Positions 35,716 to 45,539 are shown, numbered from the stretch's first letter. The stretch: 64,000 bases of DNA from an uncultured Eubacteriales bacterium (GCA_900316115.1 ONBN01000002.1:1-64000), one strand, 5' to 3'. Program-made: numbers and translations. Notes: a model not told the origin generated them from the letters alone.

Positions 35716-36508
35716 CTACTGGATAATGCCCCTTGGACATGCTTCTTTACACTGACCACAGCCTGTACATTTGTCAGGATCGATCTGTGCACAGAAATCC
35801 GTTACTGTGATGGCTCCATTCGGGCAGGTCTTCTCACATTTCTTACATCCGATACAGCCAACTTCACATGCAGTAGTCACTGCCTTGCCTTTCGCATGGG
35901 AACTGCAGCCTACAAAGATCTGCTGTTCATATGGGATCAGCTGGATCAGATGCCTTGGACACTTTGCCACACACTTCCCACAGGCTTTACAGGTTTCCCT
36001 GTCTACCACAGCCACACCATCGATCACATGGATGGCATCAAAAGGACAGACCTTGACGCAGCTTCCAAAGCCAAGACAGCCATAGGTACACATCTTTGCC
36101 CCGCCATTTGGCACAAAAGCCATCATTTCGCAGTCTTCCACACCAGTGTACTGGTAATAATCCTTTGTCTTGTCACAGGTACCCTTACACTTTACAAATG
36201 CAGTCTGACGGATACTTTTTTCCTGCCTCCTGTCCCATGATACCGGCAATGATCTTACCTACCGGCTCGCCACCTACCGGACAGCGGTTCACAGGTGCTT
36301 CTCCTTTTGCAATGGCAGCCGCAAGGCCGTCACAGCCCGGATATCCGCATCCGCCACAGTTATTACCAGGAAGAGCCTCCCGGATAGCAACTTCTTTTTC
36401 ATCTACTTCCACAGCAAACTTCTTCCCTGCAGCCCCCAGAAAAACACCGATAAAAAGGCCGACAAGGGCAACAAGTACAGTTGCTGTTACGATCGCCCCA
36501 ATATTCAT
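35716..36508 (-). pseudogene. rnfB: Rnf complex subunit RnfB, split by a one-base insertion in an A6 run
   Basis: The first frame (36508-36185) gives the N-terminal membrane anchor, the CGGCGYPGCDGLA cluster region and NRCPVGG, then runs off at MGQEAGKKYPSD and stops. Removing one A from the six at 36216-36221 gives MGQEAGKSIRQTAFVKCKG, joining to the second frame (36249-35716), which carries the ferredoxin clusters CVKVCPFDAI, CKACGKCVAKCP, CIGCKKCEKTCP and CTGCGQCKEACP. The joined protein of about 263 residues matches RnfB, which passes electrons from ferredoxin into the Na+ or H+-pumping Rnf complex. All cysteines are kept and the other five subunits are intact, so a sequencing or assembly error in the homopolymer is as likely as a real mutation. 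Confidence 0.85.
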
Positions 36509-36520
36509 CTTACCCCCTCC

Positions 36521-37096
36521 TTAAATCAGTCCGGAAAATCCAAAGAATGCAATGGCCATAAGACCGGCTGTGATCAGCACGATAGGAAAGCCCTGGAATG
36601 ACTTTGGAATGTTGTTGTATGCAATTTTCTCACGGATACCAGCCATAAGCACAATGGAAATGGTAAATCCAACTGCAGTGGCAAATCCGTTTACAGTGCC
36701 CTGAAGGATTCCGTAATCTTTCTGTACATTGATCAGCGCCACACCGAGAACTGCACAGTTGGTAGTGATCAGAGGAAGGTACACGCCAAGAGCCTTATAC
36801 AGGGCAGGCATGCTCTTTTTCAGGAACATCTCCACAAACTGTACCAGTGCTGCAATGATCAGGATAAAAACGATGGTCTGCAGATAGGTCAGATCCAGGG
36901 GTACAAGGATAAACTTGTAGATCAGGCTTGTAACAAAGGAGGACAGAGTGATAACAAAAATAACTGCCCCACCCATTCCTGCTGCTGTATCTGTAGTCTT
37001 TGAAACACCAAGGAATGCACACAGTCCAAGGAACTGACTAAGCACTACGTTATTTACAAGAGCTGCACTTACAATGATCAAAAGCATTTCTTTCAT
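36521..37096 (-). CDS. rnfA: Rnf complex subunit RnfA
   Basis: 191 residues from ATG 37096, preceded by GGGAGG and overlapping the rnfE stop; the frame runs further upstream without a good start. Six membrane helices, with NNVVLSQFLGLCAFLG and TNCAVLGVALINV as family motifs. The paired cysteines in inverted-topology subunits RnfA and RnfE hold a membrane [2Fe-2S] cluster. Confidence 0.95.
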   Translation of the reverse strand: MKEMLLIIVSAALVNNVVLSQFLGLCAFLGVSKTTDTAAGMGGAVIFVITLSSFVTSLIYKFILVPLDLTYLQTIVFILIIAALVQFVEMFLKKSMPALYKALGVYLPLITTNCAVLGVALINVQKDYGILQGTVNGFATAVGFTISIVLMAGIREKIAYNNIPKSFQGFPIVLITAGLMAIAFFGFSGLI

Positions 37097-37818
37097 GACT
37101 CTTTGCCTCCCTTCCCACTGCACATGGTATTTCCGCAGGCAGCACATCCACCGCCGCATCCGGACCCGGAATTACTTGGATCGATCCCACGTTTTGCAGC
37201 ACCGATCTTAAATTTATTCTGGATTGCTGAAAGGGCAGCAAGTACAAAGAATGCACCTGGCGCAAGCACGAAAATAGTGATAGGCTGATAGCCGCCTTTG
37301 CCTGCAGCATCTGCCAGCGGGATGATCTGGTGTCCAAAAAGGGCACCTGCACCGATCAGTTCCCTTACTGCACCGATACATGTAATACTTACTGTAAAAC
37401 CAAGTCCCATACCAATACCATCAAACAGGGATGCAACCGGCGGATTCTTGGAAGCATAAGCTTCCGCCCTTCCAAGGATGATACAGTTTACCACGATCAG
37501 TGGAATGTAAATACCAAGGGAAGAATAAAGCGCAGGTATAAAGCCCTGAAGAAGCATCTGTACAATTGTAACAAAAGAAGCAACTACAACAATATATGCA
37601 GGCATCCTGACTCTGTCCGGAATAAAATTACGAAGCAGGGAGATCATCAGGTTGGAGGCTGCCAGGATCACTGTAGTGGTAAGTCCCATACCAATACCAT
37701 TCACAGCTGAAGTGGTGATTGCAAGTGTAGGACACATGCCCAGCATCAGCACAAATGTAGGGTTTTCTTTAATGATTCCGTTATAAAGCCGTTCTGAAGG
37801 TGAATTCTGTTTCATCAC
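37093..37818 (-). CDS. rnfE: Rnf complex subunit RnfE
   Basis: 241 residues. Six membrane helices with NPTFVLMLGMCPTLAITTSA, VNCIILGRAEAYASKNPP and GAGALFGHQIIPL. The C-terminal tail (GSGCGGGCAACGNTMC) is unusually rich in cysteine and glycine and might bind metal, which is not part of the family core. ATG overlaps the rnfG stop by four bases. Confidence 0.95.
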   Translation of the reverse strand: MMKQNSPSERLYNGIIKENPTFVLMLGMCPTLAITTSAVNGIGMGLTTTVILAASNLMISLLRNFIPDRVRMPAYIVVVASFVTIVQMLLQGFIPALYSSLGIYIPLIVVNCIILGRAEAYASKNPPVASLFDGIGMGLGFTVSITCIGAVRELIGAGALFGHQIIPLADAAGKGGYQPITIFVLAPGAFFVLAALSAIQNKFKIGAAKRGIDPSNSGSGCGGGCAACGNTMCSGKGGKES

Positions 37819-38441
37819 TGATTGTCCCCCTCTCCTGCCAGCTGCATCTCATAACGATATGCACACAGTCCGGCATTTACACCGTTTGTCATGGCATTTG
37901 TTGTAATGGTAGCGCCGCTTAATGCATCGATCTGGTCATCCCCGGACGCTCCTGTCTTTGTATATGTGATCTTCTCTGTCTTTCTGTCCTTAAACTGATC
38001 CTTAAAACTGTCTGTATCTGCACGCATACCCATTCCAGCAGTCTCGCTGATAGAAAGGAAAGAAATACCGGTCATGGTTCCGTCTTCCTTTACACCCATG
38101 GCGAATTTGATATCGCCTCCATATCCTTCGGAGGTGGTAACTGTAAAGGCATATCCCAGTGCCTTGCCGGAATCATCCTTTGCAAGCATTACTTCATTAA
38201 TGCTTTCCCCGGAATATCCCTGCTCATCTAGATAAGCTTCCAGATCCGGATCCTCTGTATCGGTTACAGTCTCAAAAGAGGCTGCATCTGCAAAAACAGC
38301 TTTATAAGCCTCTGACTTTTCTTTTGCCTCCTGCTTTGCGATAGGATCTGCGGTAATATCATGTACGATCCCCAGAAGAAGACCTGAGATCAGTGTGATC
38401 ACAGTCAGGGCAATGGCATCTTTTATGATTCTGTTACTCAT
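37815..38441 (-). CDS. rnfG: Rnf complex subunit RnfG
   Basis: 208 residues from ATG 38441, with AAGGAGG upstream. One membrane helix (ALTVITLISGLLLGIV) and an extracytoplasmic FMN-binding domain; the flavinylation motif is in DALSGATITTNAMT near the C-terminus, where FMN would be attached to Thr. The membrane-extrinsic domain carries electrons between RnfD and RnfE/A. Confidence 0.93.
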   Translation of the reverse strand: MSNRIIKDAIALTVITLISGLLLGIVHDITADPIAKQEAKEKSEAYKAVFADAASFETVTDTEDPDLEAYLDEQGYSGESINEVMLAKDDSGKALGYAFTVTTSEGYGGDIKFAMGVKEDGTMTGISFLSISETAGMGMRADTDSFKDQFKDRKTEKITYTKTGASGDDQIDALSGATITTNAMTNGVNAGLCAYRYEMQLAGEGDNQ

Positions 38442-39414
38442 GTTTTTTCCCTCCTTTTCCAAAGGCGGTAGGACAGGTAAACCGTTCGATCTGCGGTACA
38501 AGAAGATTGCAGAAAATGATAGCATAGGAAACGCCCTCTGCAGAAGCACCGAACAGACGGAACACACCGGTAACAATACCCAGACAGATACCGTATACAT
38601 ACTGCCCCTTTGGTGTGATCGGTGATGTTACATAATCCGTTGCCATGAACCAAGCTCCCAGCATCAGACCGCCGGAGAACAGCTCACTGAACAGATAATT
38701 CATATCAAAGCCCTTTCCCGAAAAACACAGGTACAGGATTACAAAAACAGAAAATGTACCCAGATATGTAAGCGGGATCTTCAGATCGATCACCTTAAAG
38801 GTGAGAAGGATCACTGCGCCTAAAAGGATCGCCAGCGCAGATGTTTCGCCAATGGTTCCCTGGATATTTCCCACAAAAAGATTCCTGATAGGAACAGAGC
38901 CTGAAGCAAAGCCATGATCCTTTAATGCAGCCAAAGGTGTAGCACCTGTAACTGTATCCACCACTCCCTTAAAACTGTCAGAAACAGAAAAATCTGTCAT
39001 TCTTGCAGAAAAAGAGATCAGCAGGAAACATCTTGCAGCCAGTGCAGGATTCATAAAATTCTGCCCCAGGCCTCCAAACAGCTGCTTCACAACAATAATA
39101 GCAAAAATACTTCCAAGCACCGGGATCCATAAAGGGATGGAAACCGGCATATTCATTCCAAGCAAAAGCCCTGTAACGGCTGCGCTCCAGTCCTTTACTG
39201 TATTAGGCTTATGCATGAAATGATCATAAACCCACTCAGAACAGACTGCGGACAAAACAGACACACACAGCACAAGGAGAGCCCGGAATCCGAAATTCCA
39301 TACCCCTACTGCCGCTGCCGGAAGCAGTGCCACAAATACCATCTGCATAATTTTTGCTGTTGTCATCCGATCCCTTACATGGGGGTTGGATGACACATGT
39401 AACATTTCTCCCAT
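38434..39414 (-). CDS. rnfD: Rnf complex subunit RnfD
   Basis: 326 residues, with membrane segments throughout and the covalent FMN motif in VDTVTGATPLAAL (about 180). SSNPHVRDRMTTAKIM at the N-terminus and KQLFGGLGQNFMNPALAARC are conserved. It is thought to form part of the ion path. Overlaps rnfG by eight bases. Confidence 0.94.
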   Translation of the reverse strand: MGEMLHVSSNPHVRDRMTTAKIMQMVFVALLPAAAVGVWNFGFRALLVLCVSVLSAVCSEWVYDHFMHKPNTVKDWSAAVTGLLLGMNMPVSIPLWIPVLGSIFAIIVVKQLFGGLGQNFMNPALAARCFLLISFSARMTDFSVSDSFKGVVDTVTGATPLAALKDHGFASGSVPIRNLFVGNIQGTIGETSALAILLGAVILLTFKVIDLKIPLTYLGTFSVFVILYLCFSGKGFDMNYLFSELFSGGLMLGAWFMATDYVTSPITPKGQYVYGICLGIVTGVFRLFGASAEGVSYAIIFCNLLVPQIERFTCPTAFGKGGKKHE

Positions 39415-39428
39415 AATGTATGCCCCCT

Positions 39429-40745
39429 CTACTTCTTTTTACGGTTTGCAAGAATAATTTTACGCATGGACTTAATGCTCTGGGTCAGTGTCCTCTTTGC
39501 AGGGCAAATGTAGCTGCAGCAGCCACATTCGCAGCACTCCATACCATTCATCTTCTGGAAACCTTCCAGATCCCCATGCTCGGCCAGTGTAGCCAGTCTT
39601 GAAGGCATTACATGCCCGGGACAGACTTTTACGCAGCGTCCGCAGTTAATACATGCAGTAGCTTCTGATTCGGAAGCAGGATCCTCTGCCATACACAAAA
39701 GTGCGGAACTTGTCTTCGTGCAGGGTACATGAAGATCAAACATGGCAAATCCCATCATAGGACCACCTGAGATCACTTTCTTAACATTCTCTTTCAAACC
39801 GCCGGCTGCCTGAACCAGTTCTTCCATATTGGTACCTGTAGGCACTTCATAATGGGCTGGATGGCTGATACCGTCACCGGTAATAGTAATGATCCTGTTC
39901 ATAACCGGACGTCCAAGCAGTACAGCATTACAGATAGCTACCATGGTCTCTACGTTATCAACCACACACCCCACATCTGCCGGGAGCATGGAAGAATTGA
40001 TCTCTCTGCCAGTCACTGCATAGATCAAAGTACGCTCACCACCCTGAGGGTATTTTGTCATCAGCTCTTTTACTTCGATCCGGGGAATATCCTGTACCAA
40101 CTCCTTCATCTTCTGGATACAGTCCGGCTTGTTGTCCTCAATACAAATACAGCCTTTGGCGTGTTCAAAAAGGGTAAGCACGATCCTCAGCCCGTCCACC
40201 ACCTTCTGCGGCTCGTCCATCATCCTGCGGTAATCGCTGGTAATGTAAGGCTCACATTCTGCCCCGTTCACCAGGATATATTCGATCTTATCAGGATCCT
40301 TAGGAGACAGCTTGACCTGGGTGGGAAAGCCTGCACCGCCCATACCCACAACGCCGCCTTCACGGATCCTGTCCAGGATCTCTTCTCTGGACAGATCTTC
40401 CAGTCTGGCTGGCACGAATTCTGCTTCTTTATATTCTCCGTCATTCTCAATGATAATGGAACTGACCATAGAACCAGTCGAGGTCAACCGTGGCTCAATC
40501 CCCTTTACTGTACCGGATACGGATGCATGCACAGGGGCAGATACAAAACCGCCTGCTTCAGCAATGACCTGACCTGCCAGCACATGATCTCCTTTAGTTA
40601 CCAGCGGCTTGGCCGGTGCACCGATATGCTGGGAAACTGGATATACCAGTTCTCCTTTAGGCAGATACTTTTCTGTAGGACATTCTTTTGACATGTCTTT
40701 TCCGTCAAAAGGATGCACGCCGCCTTTAAAGGTTAATAATCCCAT
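39429..40745 (-). CDS. rnfC: Rnf complex subunit RnfC
   Basis: 438 residues. N-terminal GGVHPFDGKDMS and barrel-sandwich region, an NADH/FMN-binding domain (GGVVGMGGAGFPTQVKL, NGAECEPYITSDYR) and two [4Fe-4S] motifs: CINCGRCVKVCPGHVMP and CCECGCCSYICPAKRTL. RnfC exchanges electrons with NAD. It is the first of six genes in order C-D-G-E-A-B. Confidence 0.95.
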   Translation of the reverse strand: MGLLTFKGGVHPFDGKDMSKECPTEKYLPKGELVYPVSQHIGAPAKPLVTKGDHVLAGQVIAEAGGFVSAPVHASVSGTVKGIEPRLTSTGSMVSSIIIENDGEYKEAEFVPARLEDLSREEILDRIREGGVVGMGGAGFPTQVKLSPKDPDKIEYILVNGAECEPYITSDYRRMMDEPQKVVDGLRIVLTLFEHAKGCICIEDNKPDCIQKMKELVQDIPRIEVKELMTKYPQGGERTLIYAVTGREINSSMLPADVGCVVDNVETMVAICNAVLLGRPVMNRIITITGDGISHPAHYEVPTGTNMEELVQAAGGLKENVKKVISGGPMMGFAMFDLHVPCTKTSSALLCMAEDPASESEATACINCGRCVKVCPGHVMPSRLATLAEHGDLEGFQKMNGMECCECGCCSYICPAKRTLTQSIKSMRKIILANRKKK

Positions 40746-40772
40746 ACTCTTTATTGCCTCCTCCAGTTTATT

Positions 40773-41615
40773 TTATTTAGCCTCGTGTTCTTTATGTCCC
40801 TTTCTGTGCAGCTTGTAGCCTCTGTTCAGATTCGGATATGACTTCACGAAACGCTTTATATTATGGCCAAACTTCCCGGCCATATTTTCCTTGGATTTCT
40901 GAAGCTCTTTGTTGATCTCAGCCATGATCGCTGATCTTTTCTTCTCAAGCTCCACAAGCACTGCCGGATAATCCGGCTTTAAGGATATCTTCTCTTTCAG
41001 GGCCTGTTTCGTAACCCCCATAGACTCTTCCAGTGCATCCATCCTCTGTCTGCCTTTCAGAAGAAGCTCTCCCTGCATCTGCTCCAGTGCCTGCTCCCAT
41101 GCAGGAATACGATCCCGCAGATGGAAGGCTGCTGCTGCTGAAAAGCCAAAATCAACCGCATATACTACTACGATCACACAAATTGCGATCTCCCCGATCC
41201 TCTGGGGATACAGGGTAACGATCTTCTCTACTGCAGGATGAAGGATCTTAAATAACCCCACTGTAAAAACTCCCCAGCCAACAGAAGCTCCCAGACAGAT
41301 CCGTCCCTGGAAATTAAACTTCTTATCACTGTAATCCCACCAGGACGTATGGAAAATATTCTCCATCAGAACAGCTGTCACATATTCCAGTGCCGTAGCT
41401 ACCACAACGCCTCCAAAATACAGGATCAGAAGATTCTCCTGAAACGGATACAGCACCAAGTAAACTGCCAGTGCACCACATCCGTAGATGGTACAAAAAG
41501 GACCGTTGATAAATCCACGGTTCACCCATTCCCTTTTCTTGGCAGACACATAACAGGTTTCCCAGAGCCAGCCTAAAAAGCTGTATATAAAAAACCAGCT
41601 GACAAGATGATACAT
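40773..41615 (-). CDS. PF06541-type membrane protein (putative ABC transporter type IV permease)
   Basis: About 280 residues from ATG 41615 (AGAGG with seven-base spacing); ATG 41645 is possible. N-terminal motif WFFIYSFLGWLWETCYVSA and RGFINGPFCTIYGCGALAVY, then four or five further helices, are typical of this family of unknown function. The last third (about 190-280) is a soluble basic helical tail. It lies 27 bases before rnfC and may share its transcript. Transport activity has not been shown for the family. Confidence 0.75.
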   Translation of the reverse strand: MYHLVSWFFIYSFLGWLWETCYVSAKKREWVNRGFINGPFCTIYGCGALAVYLVLYPFQENLLILYFGGVVVATALEYVTAVLMENIFHTSWWDYSDKKFNFQGRICLGASVGWGVFTVGLFKILHPAVEKIVTLYPQRIGEIAICVIVVVYAVDFGFSAAAAFHLRDRIPAWEQALEQMQGELLLKGRQRMDALEESMGVTKQALKEKISLKPDYPAVLVELEKKRSAIMAEINKELQKSKENMAGKFGHNIKRFVKSYPNLNRGYKLHRKGHKEHEAK

Positions 41616-41766
41616 GTCTATGCCTCTAATTGTTAAGCTCCACATATGCTCCCCTTTCATAACTTTTTTCTTTCTATTACTATAACTCATTTTATGAAAA
41701 AATTCACTACCATTTTCAAAAAAAATTGTATATAATAAATAAAAAACAAGAAAAGGAACAAGATAG

Positions 41767-42804
41767 ATGATTGTTAAAAAAATGCCGATTTTACAAGGGT
41801 TTCCGGACTTTGAGTGTGTCAGAAAATTATCAAATTCCGCTGGTCAAACCTCCGATTTTAACCCTGTTTTTTATGATATCGAAACTACCGGACTATCACG
41901 AAATTCCACTTTTTTGTATTTGATCGGAGCTGTGTATTATACCGGTGAATCCTGGCAGATGTGTCAGTGGATGGGCGAATCTGCCAGCCAGGAAGAAGAA
42001 CTTCTCACTGCTTTTTCATCCTTTCTGAAACCCTTCACCTGCAACATCCAGTATAACGGTGATCAGTTTGACCAGCCTTATCTAAAAGCCCGGCTGGCCG
42101 CTTATCACATGGAAGATCCTTTTACAGAACTTCCTTCCATTGACCTTTATAAGAAATTAAAGCCTGTAAAGGCTCTTCTTAAGCTCCCCGGCATGAAGCA
42201 GGAACAGATGGAGGCATTTCTTGGTATTTCCACCAGACAGCACTGCAATGGAGGTGAATGCATCCATTTGTACAAGGATTACATCAAAAGACAGGATCCT
42301 TCCCTTCTTTCCGCCCTGCTTGGGCATAACCAGGAAGATCTTCTGGGGCTTGGCCGTGTCTATGAAATGCTGTCCTATCTCTGCCTTCTGGATGGCAGAT
42401 ACATATGCACGGATCTTAACTGTACATCGGACAATCTCATCCTTTCTGTGGAGCTTCCCCACCCGCTTCCTGTACCCTTTTCTAACAAAGTCCAGGATTT
42501 TTATATTACAGGAGAAGGAAAAAACGTTCGTATTCTGATAAATACTTATCAGGGAAAAGCAAGGCAGTATTATACCAACTATAAAGATTATGATTATATT
42601 CCAGGAGAAGATACTGTAATGCCCAAAAGCCTGACCCGCTTTATGGATAAAAGCCTGAGAAAACCAGCCACAAAAAGCAACTGTTATACCTGGTTTGACT
42701 GTACAGGGGCTTTTCTCACAGATCCTGCAATGCAGAAAAAGTATCTGGAGCACACCCTGCCCTGGATCATTCAAAATATTGCTTATGAAAATCCTGGACA
42801 GTAA
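41767..42804 (+). CDS. YprB-like ribonuclease H-fold exonuclease
   Basis: 345 residues. DEDD-type metal motif FYDIETTGLSRN (about 35-46), the second acidic site in IQYNGDQFDQPYLKAR and a third in GHNQEDLLGLGRVYE are those of the RNase_H_2/YprB family, predicted 3'-5' exonucleases. The C-terminal 130 residues are less conserved and may bind nucleic acid. It faces away from the rnf unit, with AAGGA nine bases before ATG. A TATAAT-like box at about 41730 may be its promoter. Confidence 0.8.
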   Translation: MIVKKMPILQGFPDFECVRKLSNSAGQTSDFNPVFYDIETTGLSRNSTFLYLIGAVYYTGESWQMCQWMGESASQEEELLTAFSSFLKPFTCNIQYNGDQFDQPYLKARLAAYHMEDPFTELPSIDLYKKLKPVKALLKLPGMKQEQMEAFLGISTRQHCNGGECIHLYKDYIKRQDPSLLSALLGHNQEDLLGLGRVYEMLSYLCLLDGRYICTDLNCTSDNLILSVELPHPLPVPFSNKVQDFYITGEGKNVRILINTYQGKARQYYTNYKDYDYIPGEDTVMPKSLTRFMDKSLRKPATKSNCYTWFDCTGAFLTDPAMQKKYLEHTLPWIIQNIAYENPGQ

Positions 42805-42841
42805 CCAGAAGTGAATCACCTCCATCTGTTTCATCAACACA

Positions 42842-42893
42842 AAAAAAACCGCAGGCACACTAGATGAATACTCATCTAAAATGTCTGCGGTCT
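42842..42893. terminator. Bidirectional terminator between the YprB-like gene and rpsA
   Basis: ACCGCAGGCA ... TGTCTGCGGT encloses an inner AGATGA/TCATCT stem. On the minus strand it is followed by eight T residues and would terminate the S1 transcript. On the plus strand the tail (CTATTATTTTATT) is weaker but suitable. Confidence 0.85.
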
Positions 42894-42931
42894 ATTATTT
42901 TATTCTACTTGTAGGAAATATGCGTATCAGA

Positions 42932-44020
42932 TTACTCCTCTACCGGCTCTTCCTCTTCTGCAGGAGCAGCGCTCTCAAGTGCTTTCATGCTAAGGCTGAT
43001 CTTCTTGTCCTCACCATTGAAATCAACAACCTTTGCTGTGATCTCCTGTCCGATGGATAATACATCAGATGGCTTAGCAACATGCTCACGGGAAATCTGT
43101 GATACATGAAGAAGAGCGTCAACACCAGGTGCAAGTTCAACAAATGCACCAAAGTCTGTCATACGTGCAACCTTACCTGTTACCACATTACCTACAGCAA
43201 ATTTCTCATCAGCTGTAAGCCATGGATTCTCCTCAGGGAACTTCAGAGAAAGGGCAATCTTGTCACCATTGATATCTTTGATCAGAACAGTCAGCTTCTC
43301 ACCAACTGTGAATACCTTCTTAGGATTCTCAACTCTGCCCCAGGACATCTCGGAGATGTGAAGCAGTCCGTCAGCTCCGCCAAGGTCGATAAATGCACCG
43401 AAATCAGTAACATTCTTAACAACACCTTCTACCTTATCGCCAACATTGATTCTCTCCATAAGTTCTATCTGTTTCTGAGCTTTCTCAGCAACCAGAAGCT
43501 GCTTACGGTTACCAATGATACGACGTCTTCTAGGATTGAACTCAGTGATCACAAACTCGATCTCCTGGCCTGCATATTTGGATAAATCCTTCTCATATGT
43601 GTCAGATACAAGGCTGGCAGGAATGAATACTCTTGTCTCCTCTACATTCACACATAAACCACCGTCAAGTACCTGTGTTACAGGTGCTTTCAGAACTTCC
43701 TGGCTCTCGAATGCTTCTTCAAGACGTTTGTTGCCTTTCTCAGCAGCAAGTCTCTTATATGTGAGGATAACCTGTCCCTCGCCGTCATTGACTTTCAGTA
43801 CCTTAGCTTCCATTGCATCGCCTGGATGAACAACTTCAGTCAGCACAACATTTGCATCATTAGAGTACTCGCTCTTTGTAATGATACCGTCTGCTTTATA
43901 GCCGATATTCAGGATGATCTCGTCCTCTTTAACATCAATGACAGTACCCTGTACAATCTCTCCATTCCTAATAGTTTTTACGGAATCTTCCAGCATTTGT
44001 TCAAAACTTAATTCTGACAT
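42932..44020 (-). CDS. rpsA: S1 RNA-binding domain protein (ribosomal protein S1 homologue)
   Basis: 362 residues from ATG 44020 (GAGGAGG eight bases upstream, inside ispH). Four S1 repeats at about 15-80, 95-165, 185-255 and 270-340, with typical endings such as DFGAFIDLGGADGLLHISEM and DFGAFVELAPGVDALLHVSQ. It binds mRNA and assists initiation on the 30S subunit, though Firmicute S1 proteins are diverse. In many relatives the same domains are fused to IspH as one protein; here the reading frame changes and the genes only overlap. Confidence 0.9.
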   Translation of the reverse strand: MSELSFEQMLEDSVKTIRNGEIVQGTVIDVKEDEIILNIGYKADGIITKSEYSNDANVVLTEVVHPGDAMEAKVLKVNDGEGQVILTYKRLAAEKGNKRLEEAFESQEVLKAPVTQVLDGGLCVNVEETRVFIPASLVSDTYEKDLSKYAGQEIEFVITEFNPRRRRIIGNRKQLLVAEKAQKQIELMERINVGDKVEGVVKNVTDFGAFIDLGGADGLLHISEMSWGRVENPKKVFTVGEKLTVLIKDINGDKIALSLKFPEENPWLTADEKFAVGNVVTGKVARMTDFGAFVELAPGVDALLHVSQISREHVAKPSDVLSIGQEITAKVVDFNGEDKKISLSMKALESAAPAEEEEPVEE

Positions 44021-44867
44021 GTTCTTGAACCTCCTCAATAATTTTCTTTGGGGTGGAAGCCCCTGCTGTAATACCTACATAACTACTGCATTGGAACATT
44101 TCAGAATCCAAGTCTACAGGTGTTTGTATATAGTAAGTATTTTCACATTCCTTTTTACATATTTCAAACAGCTTTTGAGTATTGGAACTATGTCGGCCGC
44201 CAACAACCAGCATAGTGTCTACCTCTCCGGCTATGTGTTTTGCTTCTTTCTGCCGTTCTTCGGTAGCATTACAAATAGTGTTTAAAATATTAAGAATATT
44301 TAAAACAGTATTATCATACCTCTTTTTCCCGAGAATTTCAACTAAATCTTTAAATTTGTTGTAATTAAATGTCGTCTGGGACACAACACAGATCTTTTTG
44401 TCCTTAATTGGTACGAATTGCTCTGCATCCTTCTGATCACGGATCACTGTAAAGGGTCCTTCGCACCATCCGCAGATACCCTGTACCTCAGGATGTTCCC
44501 GGTCACCGATGATCACGATCTGTGCTCCTGCATGGCTTTCCCGCTCCACGATCCTGTGGATCTTCAATACAAACGGACAGGTTACATCCACGTAATCCAG
44601 CCCCTGTGCTTTGATCTTATCATACACGGCCTTTCCCACACCATGGGAGCGGATAACAATGGTTCCCTCCCGGATGGTCTTCAGCTGGTCTTCTTCGATC
44701 ACCTGAACTCCCTTTTTCTCCAGGTCTGTAACTACACCTTCATTATGGATAATGGGTCCCAGAGTGTAAATAGGAAACACGCCCTCGCTGATCAGCTCAT
44801 ACACCTTGTCTACAGCTCTTTGTACGCCGAAACAGAAGCCTGCAGTCTTTGCTGTTACCACTTTCAT
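44001..44867 (-). CDS. ispH: 4-hydroxy-3-methylbut-2-enyl diphosphate reductase
   Basis: 288 residues. The three [4Fe-4S] ligands lie in AGFCFGVQRAV (Cys 12), VDVTCPFVLK and NTICNATEERQ. Substrate residues in SHGVGK, GDREHPEVQG, CVVSQTTFN and GGRHSSNTQKLFEIC are present. It makes isopentenyl and dimethylallyl diphosphate, the last step of the MEP pathway. It begins one base after the cmk stop and overlaps the S1 start. Confidence 0.96.
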   Translation of the reverse strand: MKVVTAKTAGFCFGVQRAVDKVYELISEGVFPIYTLGPIIHNEGVVTDLEKKGVQVIEEDQLKTIREGTIVIRSHGVGKAVYDKIKAQGLDYVDVTCPFVLKIHRIVERESHAGAQIVIIGDREHPEVQGICGWCEGPFTVIRDQKDAEQFVPIKDKKICVVSQTTFNYNKFKDLVEILGKKRYDNTVLNILNILNTICNATEERQKEAKHIAGEVDTMLVVGGRHSSNTQKLFEICKKECENTYYIQTPVDLDSEMFQCSSYVGITAGASTPKKIIEEVQEHVRIKF

Positions 44868-45539
44868 TTAGTCTGCCGCCTTTTCCTTATAAATATCCAT
44901 GATCCTCTGCACTACCTGAGAAATGGTCATATCTGAGGAATCCACAAGAATGGCATCCTCTGCCTGGCGAAGAGGTGATATCTCTCTTGTCGTATCCCTG
45001 TGATCCCGGTCACGGATGTCCTGGCAGATCTCTTCAAGACTGTGTTTTTCTCCCTTGGCTTCTAACTCCAGGGCACGTCTTTTCCCTCGTGTTTCTACGC
45101 TGGCAGTAAGGAATATCTTTACCTGTGCATCCGGAAGTATGGTAGTACCAATGTCCCTTCCATCCATAACCACATTATTCTTAGCAGCCAAAGAACGCTG
45201 CAGCTGGAACAGATGCTGGCGTACTGCCGGAACTGCGGAAACCACGGAAGCCATATTACCCACTTCTTCTTTACGGATCTGGCTGCTCACATCCCTGTCA
45301 TTCAGCCATACCTGCTGTTCCCCACCCACATAACGGATAGAAACATGGGCATCCTGGCATTTTGCACTGATCTGGTCTTTTTGCTCAGCTGTGATACCAA
45401 ACTCCATAAGATATAATGCTACAGCCCGGTACATAGCTCCTGTATCTACGTAGATAAAAGTAAGCTCTTTTGCCACAGCCCTGGCAATTGTACTTTTTCC
45501 GGCACCTGCCGGTCCGTCAATGGCTATATTAAAACCCAT
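44868..45539 (-). CDS. cmk: Cytidylate kinase
   Basis: About 223 residues from ATG 45539; TTG at 45545, four bases from GGAGG, is an alternative start. P-loop DGPAGAGKST, YVDTGAMYRAVAL, DGRDIGTTILPDAQVK and REDHRD-type motif (DRDHRDTTREISPL) identify CMP/dCMP kinase. The order cmk-ispH-S1 is conserved in Firmicutes. Confidence 0.96.
   Translation of the reverse strand: MGFNIAIDGPAGAGKSTIARAVAKELTFIYVDTGAMYRAVALYLMEFGITAEQKDQISAKCQDAHVSIRYVGGEQQVWLNDRDVSSQIRKEEVGNMASVVSAVPAVRQHLFQLQRSLAAKNNVVMDGRDIGTTILPDAQVKIFLTASVETRGKRRALELEAKGEKHSLEEICQDIRDRDHRDTTREISPLRQAEDAILVDSSDMTISQVVQRIMDIYKEKAAD

Noticed and set aside
36213..36222. Programmed -1 frameshift at A-AAA-AAG in rnfB
   Set aside because: The slippery heptamer is present, but a -1 slip gives the wrong frame, which soon ends; the downstream frame needs +1 (or -2). 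Homopolymer error or mutation is simpler.
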